A stretch of 64,000 bases of DNA from Alteromonas lipotrueiana. Lineage in GTDB: Bacteria; Pseudomonadota; Gammaproteobacteria; Enterobacterales; Alteromonadaceae. Positions 1 through 7,310 of the stretch are shown piece by piece. Numbering within the stretch: the stretch's first letter is position 1; every line of letters starts with the position of its first letter. The translations under genes and the position numbers were made by a program. The notes beneath the pieces are model-generated. The model made no database searches. It saw only the letters and a program-made list of their open reading frames with translations, and was not told the DNA's origin. The DNA lies in the NCBI RefSeq assembly GCF_019249245.1, contig NZ_JAESDK010000009.1, forward strand, positions 62,001 through 126,000. Direction: 5' to 3'.

Positions 1-320
1 CCAGGTTCGGTCACTAACACGCGTCGTAACGAAGCATTATCCTGCAGAGTTTTCTTTACTTCGTTAAGCAAACTGCCCTGATTGTCTTCATCATCAAAGT
101 ATCGGTAACGAACTACGTAGCCCTCATCTTTTAATGTCTGAGCAAAGTGCCGCATCGCCGAAAATAACAGAACGAGTTTTTTCTTATGATGTTTTACATA
201 TGTTGCTTCTTCGTTAACTTCAGCTAAAAGTAAGACATCATTTTGTTTATCCGCTTGCTGAATGATAGGCAAACTCAGTGTGAGCTGGTCTCCTAAAATA
301 AGCCTTAGCGAAGCCCCCAT
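1..320 (-). CDS. Photolyase-related protein (FeS-BCP/DPRP family), partial, runs off left edge
   Basis: The first 106 codons read from an ATG at 320. The protein opens with MGASLRLILGDQLTLSLP, the N-terminal signature of the deoxyribodipyrimidine photolyase-related family (PF04244), whose characterised members are iron-sulfur bacterial (6-4) photolyases. The N-terminal Rossmann-like antenna domain follows (LLLAEVNEEATYVKHHKKKL). The FAD-binding and cluster-cysteine parts lie beyond the window, so activity cannot be judged. The ATG lies 2 bp past the TAA of the upstream photolyase gene, and its AAGGA ribosome binding site sits inside the end of that gene, so the two are almost certainly co-transcribed and perhaps translationally coupled. 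Confidence 0.85.
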   Translation of the reverse strand, partial: MGASLRLILGDQLTLSLPIIQQADKQNDVLLLAEVNEEATYVKHHKKKLVLLFSAMRHFAQTLKDEGYVVRYRYFDDEDNQGSLLNEVKKTLQDNASLRRVLVTEP

Positions 321-322
321 TG

Positions 323-1750
323 TTACTTTCCTTTTATCTCATCAAACGCATCAAGTGCGCGCTGCCGACTTTTTTTCAAATCAACTAACGGCTCAGGATA
401 ATGGTCGCCCAGAGCAACCCCTGCTTTTTGAAGCACATCGTCGGGTGCATCCCAGGGTTTGTGAATATATTTTTTAGGTATATCCTTAAGTTCAGGACAA
501 AATGTTCTTACATAGTCGCCTTCTTTATCAAAGCGCTCACCTTGTAATACCGGATTAAAAACCCGGAAATACGGCGAGGCATCAGCGCCGGAACCTGCAA
601 CCCATTGCCAACCAGCGGTATTGCTCGCTAAATCCGCGTCAACCAGGCAATCCCAGAACCACTGTTCGCCCTGGCTCCAGTGCATTAAAAGGTTTTTGAC
701 TAGAAAAGAACCGACGATCATTCTTACCCTATTGTGCATCCAACCGCTCTGCCAAAGCTGACGCATTCCTGCATCTACTATAGGAATACCGGTTTTGCCT
801 TGCTGCCAGGCGTTCAATTCCTTTTTACTGTATCGCCAATTGAAATGGTTAAACTTCTCTTTGAAGTTTTCATCTACAATGTGCGGAAAGTGATAAAGCA
901 TATAATAGCTAAATTCACGCCATCCCAGCTCGCTAAGAAAAGTTTCAATATCTTTATTTTCCTGGTCGCCAAATTTGCCTTTAATGGCATACCATATTTG
1001 ATTAGGCGATATTTCGCCCCAGTGCAGATGCGCAGAAAGCTTTGAAGTACCTTCAACCGAAGGGATATCTCGTTCTTCTTGATAGTGATTAGCTGGCTCA
1101 GATAAAAACTCGCTTAAGCGATCTGCTGCGCCTTCTTCGCCTGGACGCCATTCTTCTTCAATGCCAGCGTACCAGTTAATTGAGGGTAAAAGCTGCAATG
1201 ATTCTAAGCCATCGCCTTTATCTTCTACTTCGGCATAAGTAATACGCGCTGGCGGGGCCTTTGGGTAACGCGGTTCAGGTTGATTTAAACATCCCTTTTT
1301 ATAGTAGGGAGTGAATACCTTGTAAGGGTCTCCACTTTGATTTTTAATATTGCCGGGCTCCCACAGCAGGCTTGCGTTGAAACTTTTTACCTTTATGTCA
1401 TTTTCTTTAAGTTGTTTCTTAAGCTTTTTATCTCGTTCAATTGGCCAGGGTTCGTAACAACGATTCCAGAAAATACGTTCGACGCCAAACTGTTCAAGCA
1501 AATGTGGAATCAATTCTTGCGCAGCCCCTTTAAAGATTTGCAAATGGCCATTCAGGCGTTCATTAAGACTTTGCAATGATTGATGCAACCACCATTGTGA
1601 GGCGCCACCCGGCTTATGGTCATCGGGCGCTGCGCTATCGTAAATAAAGACCGGAATTATCTTACCTTCGTCGCAGGCGGCATTTAAAGCCGGATTATCT
1701 TTAACGCGCAGGTCATTTCTAAACCACATCAGGCTCACAGGTACTGTCAC
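323..1750 (-). CDS. phrB: Deoxyribodipyrimidine photolyase (class I CPD photolyase)
   Basis: Light-driven, FAD-dependent repair of cyclobutane pyrimidine dimers. The protein begins VSLMWFRNDLRVKDNPAL, the canonical photolyase antenna-domain start. The C-terminal FAD-binding region carries WMHNRVRMIVGSFLVKNLL, DADLASNTAGWQWVAGSG and YFRVFNP. I prefer a GTG start at 1750, giving 475 residues: GAGG lies 5 nt upstream and the length fits the family. The open frame extends to an ATG at 1816, but the extra 22 residues do not look like the family. It forms a pair with the photolyase-related gene immediately downstream. Confidence 0.93.
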   Translation of the reverse strand: MTVPVSLMWFRNDLRVKDNPALNAACDEGKIIPVFIYDSAAPDDHKPGGASQWWLHQSLQSLNERLNGHLQIFKGAAQELIPHLLEQFGVERIFWNRCYEPWPIERDKKLKKQLKENDIKVKSFNASLLWEPGNIKNQSGDPYKVFTPYYKKGCLNQPEPRYPKAPPARITYAEVEDKGDGLESLQLLPSINWYAGIEEEWRPGEEGAADRLSEFLSEPANHYQEERDIPSVEGTSKLSAHLHWGEISPNQIWYAIKGKFGDQENKDIETFLSELGWREFSYYMLYHFPHIVDENFKEKFNHFNWRYSKKELNAWQQGKTGIPIVDAGMRQLWQSGWMHNRVRMIVGSFLVKNLLMHWSQGEQWFWDCLVDADLASNTAGWQWVAGSGADASPYFRVFNPVLQGERFDKEGDYVRTFCPELKDIPKKYIHKPWDAPDDVLQKAGVALGDHYPEPLVDLKKSRQRALDAFDEIKGK

Positions 1751-2000
1751 ACACACCTCTGTTTTAAATTTTTGTTCTGCACATATACGTAAAATCGCAT
1801 TATTTGATCTAAACAAAGACCTAAAAGCCAGATCATTACAACATAGATATTCAGGGTTCGGTTTTTTGTCTGCACCTATCGGGGATAAACCAAAAAGGCC
1901 AAATCAGTCACAGAGTCATTATGGTCATGTCGAGAAAATCATAATGTTAAAGCGATGCTAAACGAATTGTTACTATGCGCTCTATAACAAAACGTTGTGC

Positions 2001-2261
2001 TTACCGGTTGTGGTCTTTAAGCCATTCGTTTAACAATTTTACCTGCCCACACTTATACGATGCGTACATCAACCGTATCGCATTACTTACCATATCATTG
2101 TCGTTCCACCCTGTTTTTTCCCGAAGTTCCTCGTAACACTGCATAGCTTCGGGACTTACATAGCCACGCACCATTTTTTTACCCTCGTTATGCTGTTTGT
2201 CACGAAAGCGGCGTTGTTTTTCAGCATTGGCGTAGGGGTTAAATTTTTTCTTTTTTGTCAT
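2001..2261 (-). CDS. Small basic hypothetical protein, possible ribbon-helix-helix-like fold
   Basis: An 86-residue protein with a very basic N-terminus (MTKKKKFNPYANAEKQRRFRDKQ) and a C-terminal part, VRGYVSPEAMQCYEELREKTGWNDNDMVSNAIRLMYASYK, that resembles a beta strand followed by two helices as in ribbon-helix-helix DNA-binding proteins. The start at 2261 is chosen because AGGAAAATT precedes the ATG; an upstream in-frame ATG at 2315 has no such site. It lies alone between phrB and fabA and diverges from fabA, so a regulatory role is conceivable but is only inference. I do not recognise a named family. Confidence 0.7.
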   Translation of the reverse strand: MTKKKKFNPYANAEKQRRFRDKQHNEGKKMVRGYVSPEAMQCYEELREKTGWNDNDMVSNAIRLMYASYKCGQVKLLNEWLKDHNR

Positions 2262-2335
2262 AATTTTCCTAAAAAATAGGTGATAGCCCAGTGTAGCATG
2301 TGAAAAATATTGCATTAAATCACTGTTCGGAGTTG

Positions 2336-2359
2336 TTTAGCGTACAAGTGTTCGCTAAA
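2336..2359 (+). promoter_or_regulatory. FabR-like operator upstream of fabA
   Basis: An inverted repeat with arms TTTAGCGTAC and GTTCGCTAAA around a 4-base centre (9 of 10 positions complementary). The core AGCGTACAAGTGTTCGCT matches, from memory, the palindrome bound by FabR in enterobacterial fabA and fabB promoters. It ends 35 bp before the fabA ATG, a sensible place for repression. A fabR gene is not in the window. Confidence 0.65.
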
Positions 2360-2394
2360 TTATGACGCTGATATTTCAATGTAGAAGAAATTAT

Positions 2395-2913
2395 ATGTCT
2401 GACAAGCAAAATAGCTATAATCGCGATGAATTACTGGCCTGTAGTCAGGGTGAGCTGTTCGGCCCTGGGAATGCCCAATTGCCGGCACCGAACATGCTAA
2501 TGATGGATCGTATTGTATCTATCACAGAAGATGGCGGTGCCCACGGTAAAGGTGAAATGATAGCCGAGTTGGATATTAATCCTGAACTTTGGTTTTTCAA
2601 GTGCCATTTTCCAGGTGATCCGGTTATGCCCGGTTGTTTAGGCCTGGATGCTATGTGGCAGTTGGTTGGATTTTACCTTGGTTGGAGCGGCGGCCCGGGC
2701 AAGGGACGGGCATTGGGTGTAGGTGAAGTCAAATTTACCGGCCAAATATTGCCTACCGCTAAAAAAGTAACATATCGTATTACGATGAAACGTGTGATTA
2801 AACGAAAATTGTTTATGGGCCAGGCTGATGGCGTGGTCGAGGTGGATGGTCGCGAAATTTACTCGGCAAAAGATTTGAAAGTGGGTTTGTTTCAGGATAC
2901 TTCGAACTTCTAA
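2395..2913 (+). CDS. fabA: 3-hydroxydecanoyl-ACP dehydratase/isomerase FabA
   Basis: Dehydrates 3-hydroxydecanoyl-ACP and isomerises trans-2- to cis-3-decenoyl-ACP, the entry step to anaerobic-type unsaturated fatty acid synthesis in the cytosol. The 172-residue length equals E. coli FabA, and the hot-dog fold motifs [32 protein letters not shown] and [14 protein letters not shown] are intact, with catalytic His71 and Asp85. The start at 2395 ([14 protein letters not shown]) aligns with the family; an in-frame ATG at 2362 would add 11 atypical residues and lies closer to the operator. It is monocistronic, ending at a hairpin shared with convergent rmf. Confidence 0.97.
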   Translation: MSDKQNSYNRDELLACSQGELFGPGNAQLPAPNMLMMDRIVSITEDGGAHGKGEMIAELDINPELWFFKCHFPGDPVMPGCLGLDAMWQLVGFYLGWSGGPGKGRALGVGEVKFTGQILPTAKKVTYRITMKRVIKRKLFMGQADGVVEVDGREIYSAKDLKVGLFQDTSNF

Positions 2914-2919
2914 ACTATA

Positions 2920-2942
2920 AAGCCCCGCTATTGACGGGGCTT
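2920..2942. terminator. Bidirectional hairpin between fabA and rmf
   Basis: Arms AAGCCCCG and CGGGGCTT are perfectly complementary around a 7-nt loop, followed by TTGTTTC-type weak T-rich sequence on the plus strand and TTATAGTTT on the minus strand. It lies between the convergent ends of fabA and rmf and can serve both. Confidence 0.75.
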
Positions 2943-2963
2943 GTTTCAACATCAAAGAGAGTT

Positions 2964-3140
2964 TTACCTCACCGACAGACCTTCCTGTCGATCGCCTACC
3001 GCTTCTCGCCAACCTCCTAGCCAGTGGGACCTTGTATCAAAAGATTGAAATGGACAGTTTTCTTTAGAGCGACCGCTGATTCCAGCCTGATACCCTTTTG
3101 AATGGGCACGAGTCAATTTATCTCTTTTTTGTCGTTTCAT
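2964..3140 (-). CDS. rmf: Ribosome modulation factor
   Basis: A 58-codon gene read directly from the minus strand: it begins MKRQKRDKLTRAHSKGYQAG and continues ISGRSKENCPF, then SHWLGGWREAVGDR. This is unmistakably RMF, which binds 70S ribosomes and promotes inactive 100S dimers in stationary phase. AGAGG precedes the ATG at 3140. The fabA-rmf convergent neighbourhood matches that in enterobacteria. The AT-rich 260 bp upstream presumably holds its growth-phase promoter. Confidence 0.96.
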   Translation of the reverse strand: MKRQKRDKLTRAHSKGYQAGISGRSKENCPFQSFDTRSHWLGGWREAVGDRQEGLSVR

Positions 3141-3400
3141 CGATTAGCCTCTTTTGTCAGTTTATGTGCGCATGCAAAAATAAAACACTACGAAGCAAAA
3201 TTTGTCGTTCGCAGGTTATTTTCAAACCGCACCTATCTTTGATAGCTAACAATAAGGATAGGTTCAAGTTTTTTTAAGTTTAATTATTATTGACAAATCT
3301 CAACAATCTGATTTTTATCAATATTTAATTTAACAAAAATTTATTATTTAACCCGTTATTTCTTCACATAATTGTGTTCGCTATTTATTTTGGGCACAAA
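3141..3400. other. AT-rich intergenic region upstream of rmf
   Basis: About 260 bp of very AT-rich sequence between the rmf start and the terminator of the DUF3466 gene. It contains long A/T runs, for example around 3268-3350, and should carry the rmf promoter on the minus strand. I see no ORF, RNA gene or clear operator in it. Confidence 0.5.
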
Positions 3401-3425
3401 AAAACCACGCATAAGCATGGTTTTT
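3401..3425 (-). terminator. Rho-independent terminator of the DUF3466 gene
   Basis: Read on the minus strand: AAAACCATGC, a TTAT loop, then GCGTGGTTTT with further Ts; the stem contains one wobble pair. It lies just beyond the stop codon of the DUF3466 gene, which is last in the uup-side gene group. Confidence 0.8.
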
Positions 3426-3441
3426 CATCTTAGCTTGACCA

Positions 3442-5133
3442 TTAGTGTCGAATACGACGCCAGCCTACAACGCCAGCCAGAAACCCAAGAATTCCCCAGG
3501 AAACCGCCGCGCCACTACGTTCAAAATTATCATCATCGTCTGTGTCGACATCGCAATCTCGAGGCTCAGTATTGCCGTTGGGAGTGAGCTTAACCGCTTG
3601 AATGACTTCCTCGACGACTTCATCGCCATTGTCATCTAGCACAACCGTTCCGTCAATATTTCGAATTGTCTGTTTAAACAGTGCATTAGCAATAATTTCA
3701 TTATTATCGTTAATGTCAATGGCATCGACCAACGTGTAATCGCTGTCACAACTTATCAAAGAGTTAAGGTCAACAATATCTTCATCACCCAGCGTGTACA
3801 TAAACGCTCGTTGCTGCGCAGCTGTGGTATTACGAGCAGGTTCAGACTCTGAAACACCCACCACAATATTATTGTTGTTTATTGCTTTACCTTCTGTGGG
3901 CGAGTTTGTATAAAACCCGTCGGGATAGTAACTTTCTTCGCTGTCTAAGTTATAAGCAAACAACCGCTTTCTTGAAATACCATTAGGTGCACGCTGTACA
4001 TAGCCGGTAACCCAATTATCATCATTAATCGCAACGGCGCTACTCACCTGATTTTCATCACGAGGTAGCATTTCAATTGTCTGATTGTTAACAAAAGAAA
4101 CAGCCACGGTTTCGCGACCTTCAGTTGTGGTTCGCCCTACTGCAATACCCTGGTTGTTAATTGCCTGAGCGTAACCCGCATAGGCAATATTCAACTGATC
4201 TTCATCAGGCTCAAAAAGAAGCGGAAATGTGGTGGTACTAAGTAGGTTTCCAGAGGCATCAAGCTGCCAGATAGTGGGCCGAATCTGTGAGGAGTCTCTT
4301 AACGGAAAACCAGTTGAACTTAAACCTGAAATATAAACAATTTCTTGCAAACATTTTTCGATGATTTTATCGCCACGGGTTTCGTCATTCATACATTCTT
4401 CAATGTCTTCCAGGCGCGACTCCGAAAAGCCTACAGTACTGTACCCTGCTACCTGAAAATTATTATTCACCGCATAGGCCGTGGCGAAACCATTTAATGT
4501 ATCGTCGGGCGAAGGTAACCGAACTGACTCGCCATTTATTTGCGCAAATGCCTGAATCGGTCCTTCACTTAAAATATAAAAGTCTTCTTCGTCATCTGAG
4601 TTAACAAAATTGACACGCTCATAAGGTAGCTGCGAAGTACCTACGATGAAATTTGCGTTTAAGCTGTCTCGGGCAATCGTTTGTACAGATTGCGTAAACC
4701 CATTGCTGTCATCATCACGAAGTACATCAAGACCTGGAATCAAGTCAGAGTCGACGGTATCTGAGATATATGAACGAAATTGCGCCAAATGCTGAAACGC
4801 GGTCGAACTACGCTGGCTGCTTACCAGTAGTGAGTTGACAATCTGCTCATAATCGGCAGTAGTGAAATTTCCCGCAGCAGCAGCGTCTGGATCTTCAAAA
4901 AAGCTGGCATTGGTTTCAAAATAATCTTTTTCGTTAAGCCAGCCCACGTTAATAAAGGGGTTATATTCACCCGATACAGTGGTAAGCATGGTACCGGTAT
5001 TGTCAATCGACTTGGCAAAGCTGTTTTGCGCTTTTTCTGAAACTGGCAAAGGTGTAACAGTATAATTTTCTGCCCACGCGGTAATACTACTGGTTGCCAA
5101 AACAATGGCTGCGGCAAGCTGTGTTTTTTTCAT
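3442..5133 (-). CDS. DUF3466 exported protein
   Basis: A 563-residue envelope protein of the DUF3466 family (PF11949), of unknown function. It has a Sec signal peptide (MKKTQLAAAIVLATSSITAWA) and repeated motifs of the form 'A-NN-VAG' (AYAVNNNFQVAGYS, AQAINNQGIAVGRT, AVAINDDNWVTGYV, GKAINNNNIVVGVS), consistent with beta-propeller-like HAF repeats. The C-terminus has an acidic Asp-rich spacer, then a hydrophobic helix ending in basic residues (SWGILGFLAGVVGWRRIRH), the layout of a C-terminal protein-sorting signal, although a GlyGly motif is not evident. It follows uup with a 12-bp gap and has an AGGAC ribosome site. Confidence 0.85.
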   Translation of the reverse strand: MKKTQLAAAIVLATSSITAWAENYTVTPLPVSEKAQNSFAKSIDNTGTMLTTVSGEYNPFINVGWLNEKDYFETNASFFEDPDAAAAGNFTTADYEQIVNSLLVSSQRSSTAFQHLAQFRSYISDTVDSDLIPGLDVLRDDDSNGFTQSVQTIARDSLNANFIVGTSQLPYERVNFVNSDDEEDFYILSEGPIQAFAQINGESVRLPSPDDTLNGFATAYAVNNNFQVAGYSTVGFSESRLEDIEECMNDETRGDKIIEKCLQEIVYISGLSSTGFPLRDSSQIRPTIWQLDASGNLLSTTTFPLLFEPDEDQLNIAYAGYAQAINNQGIAVGRTTTEGRETVAVSFVNNQTIEMLPRDENQVSSAVAINDDNWVTGYVQRAPNGISRKRLFAYNLDSEESYYPDGFYTNSPTEGKAINNNNIVVGVSESEPARNTTAAQQRAFMYTLGDEDIVDLNSLISCDSDYTLVDAIDINDNNEIIANALFKQTIRNIDGTVVLDDNGDEVVEEVIQAVKLTPNGNTEPRDCDVDTDDDDNFERSGAAVSWGILGFLAGVVGWRRIRH

Positions 5134-5145
5134 TGCTGTCCTACT

Positions 5146-7086
5146 TTACTGCTGTGCATCTTTAAGCATGCTTTCAAGTTCATCCCAACGCGCATACTTT
5201 TGTGAGAGCGTTGATTCTATATTGTTCATATGTTCTAAAGCAGCGCTGATTGTCGCTTGTTCTTTGGAAAAAAAATCAGGGGCGTTCACAACTTCCTGAG
5301 CTTCTGCTAATTGTGCTTCTAAACGTTCTATATCTAGTGGCAAAGATTCAAGCTCTCGCTGATCTTTGTATGATAACTTTTTCGTCTTTCGAGGAGAAGA
5401 CTTTGACTTAGGACTGTTGTCAGCGCTTTTAGTTTCACTTGATTGCTGAACCTGGGCGTTTTTTTCTTCTTTTATCCGGGCCTTTTCCTGCTCTGCATAC
5501 CATTGGGCGATGTCTGAGAAACCACCGACAAATTCCTGCAACTTACCTTCGCCTTCAAATACCAGGCACAAATTAGCCACGTTATCGACAAATTCACGGT
5601 CATGACTAACCAGTAAAAGGGTGCCGGCATAGTTTGCCAGAAGCGTTTCGAGCATCTCCAGCGTTTCTACATCTAAGTCGTTAGTTGGCTCATCTAGCAC
5701 CAATACATTGCTGGGCTGTAGCATGAGTTTTGCCAGCATTAAGCGGTTTTTTTCACCACCAGAAAGTGACTTGACCGGCGCGTTTACCCGCTCAGGCTCA
5801 AACAGATAATCCTGAAGATAACTAATAACATGACGGGGATGGCCGTTAACGGTTAGATCGCGTTTGCCATCGCCTACAGCATCGATAACGGTTTGTTCTA
5901 AGTCTAGCCCAAACCGGTGCTGGTCAAAGTAGGCAACTTCAAGGTTAGTCCCCCTGCGAACCTGACCTTCATCAGCTTCAAGCTGTCCCAGCAGTAATCG
6001 AATCAGTGTACTTTTACCACTGCCGTTGGGGCCGATAAGGGCCAGTTTATCGCCGCGCAAAACATGTAAATCCAAACCTTTGACTATAGGTTTTTGTTCA
6101 ATACTGTAGCTTAAACTTTCAACTTCAAAGACCATTTTTCCAGAGCGGCTTCCCTGATGCTGACTCACCGCTACGTTACCTTGTACCGAACGCCGGGCTT
6201 TACGTTCTTCACGCAGTTTTTTCAGTGCTCTGACGCGACCTTCATTACGCGTTCGCCGGGCTTTTATTCCCTGGCGTATCCATGTTTCTTCCAAAGCAAG
6301 TTTGCGGTCAAACTCGGCATTGTGGGCCGACTCTATTTCTAAATCCTGCTGTTTTTTCTCAAGATAGCTGTCGTAATTGCCAGGATAGCTGGTAAGCCCC
6401 CCCCGATCTAAATCCACAATACGCGTTGCCATAGCCCGAATAAATGCCCGGTCATGGCTTACAAAGACAATAGCGCCCTGAAAGTTCTTCAGGCTTTGCT
6501 CTAACCATCTGATCATTTCGATATCAAGGTGGTTGGTAGGCTCATCCAATAACAGCAAATCAGGAGAGCGCACCAAGGCTCGGGCCAGCGCGGCTTTACG
6601 ACGCCAGCCTCCCGATAAAGTGGATAAAGAAACGTCAGGATCCAACTTTAACATGGTCAGTGTTTGAGCTATCTGCTGTTCGGCCTGCCATGCGTCTCTT
6701 GCATCTAACTCGGCTTGCAAGGCCTCAAGTCGAGCCAGATTTTTGTCGCTAGGGTCTTCGGTAACAACCTGTGTTTGTCGGTGAAAATTTTGAATTATTT
6801 TGCCAACATCGGCTAACCCTTCAGCGACATAATTGTATAACGTGATATCGGTTGTTTGGGGCGGATCTTGTTCAAGTCTTGCGATGATAGTTTTACTGTC
6901 AACAATACGCTGGCCATCATCGGCGATAACATCCCCGGCAATAACCTTCATTAAAGTCGATTTTCCACTGCCGTTACGTCCAACAAGACATACACGTTCA
7001 CCAGGCTGAACCACTAGCTCAACCCCATCTAACAACGGTGGATCCCCGTAGATAACCGTAATATTTTTTAGCTGCAAAATGCTCAT
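5146..7086 (-). CDS. uup: ABC-F family ATPase Uup
   Basis: A 646-residue soluble protein with two ABC ATPase domains and no membrane segments. Walker A GRNGSGKST is near residue 36, with signature LSGGWRRK and Walker B DLLLLDEPTNHLD. The second Walker A is GPNGSGKST, with LSGGEKNR and VLVLDEPTNDLD. A charged linker joins the domains. The C-terminal 100 residues form a Lys-rich segment and a coiled coil typical of Uup, which binds DNA and ribosomes and affects transposon precise excision and translation. Its start overlaps the stop of the preceding thioredoxin-fold gene by 4 bp, indicating an operon with rlmKL. Confidence 0.93.
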   Translation of the reverse strand: MSILQLKNITVIYGDPPLLDGVELVVQPGERVCLVGRNGSGKSTLMKVIAGDVIADDGQRIVDSKTIIARLEQDPPQTTDITLYNYVAEGLADVGKIIQNFHRQTQVVTEDPSDKNLARLEALQAELDARDAWQAEQQIAQTLTMLKLDPDVSLSTLSGGWRRKAALARALVRSPDLLLLDEPTNHLDIEMIRWLEQSLKNFQGAIVFVSHDRAFIRAMATRIVDLDRGGLTSYPGNYDSYLEKKQQDLEIESAHNAEFDRKLALEETWIRQGIKARRTRNEGRVRALKKLREERKARRSVQGNVAVSQHQGSRSGKMVFEVESLSYSIEQKPIVKGLDLHVLRGDKLALIGPNGSGKSTLIRLLLGQLEADEGQVRRGTNLEVAYFDQHRFGLDLEQTVIDAVGDGKRDLTVNGHPRHVISYLQDYLFEPERVNAPVKSLSGGEKNRLMLAKLMLQPSNVLVLDEPTNDLDVETLEMLETLLANYAGTLLLVSHDREFVDNVANLCLVFEGEGKLQEFVGGFSDIAQWYAEQEKARIKEEKNAQVQQSSETKSADNSPKSKSSPRKTKKLSYKDQRELESLPLDIERLEAQLAEAQEVVNAPDFFSKEQATISAALEHMNNIESTLSQKYARWDELESMLKDAQQ

Positions 7087-7310
7087 TGTAAAAAGGACTC
7101 CAGTTCATTTTGCGTAAAAGGCCAACTTAACTGCGCCTGCGAGTCAACTCGTTCTAATACCGGAATTTTGGCGCCGTAGCGATGATATAACGCTAAATCA
7201 TCGCGCACGTTTCGCCTGACGATCTGACAGTTTAAAGGTGCCTGCATTACCATACTGTAAGCAACATCACACAGGTCGCAGCCTGGCCCGGTATACAGGA
7301 CTAATTGCAT
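7083..7310 (-). CDS. Glutaredoxin-like (DUF836) protein
   Basis: A 75-residue thioredoxin-fold protein (MQLVLYTGPGCDLCDVAYSM) with a CDLC redox motif, the cis-proline segment KIPVLER, and the short length of the glutaredoxin-like DUF836 family (PF05768). The start at 7310 is preferred because MQLVLYTGPGC matches the family; an ATG at 7328 is also in frame. Either start overlaps the end of rlmKL, and the stop overlaps the uup start, so the gene is translated within a tight cluster. The substrate is unknown. Confidence 0.82.
   Translation of the reverse strand: MQLVLYTGPGCDLCDVAYSMVMQAPLNCQIVRRNVRDDLALYHRYGAKIPVLERVDSQAQLSWPFTQNELESFLQ

Noticed and set aside
2638-3012. 124-codon minus-strand frame over fabA and rmf
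   Set aside because: It is out of frame with rmf and antisense to fabA; the true gene on that strand is the 58-codon rmf.
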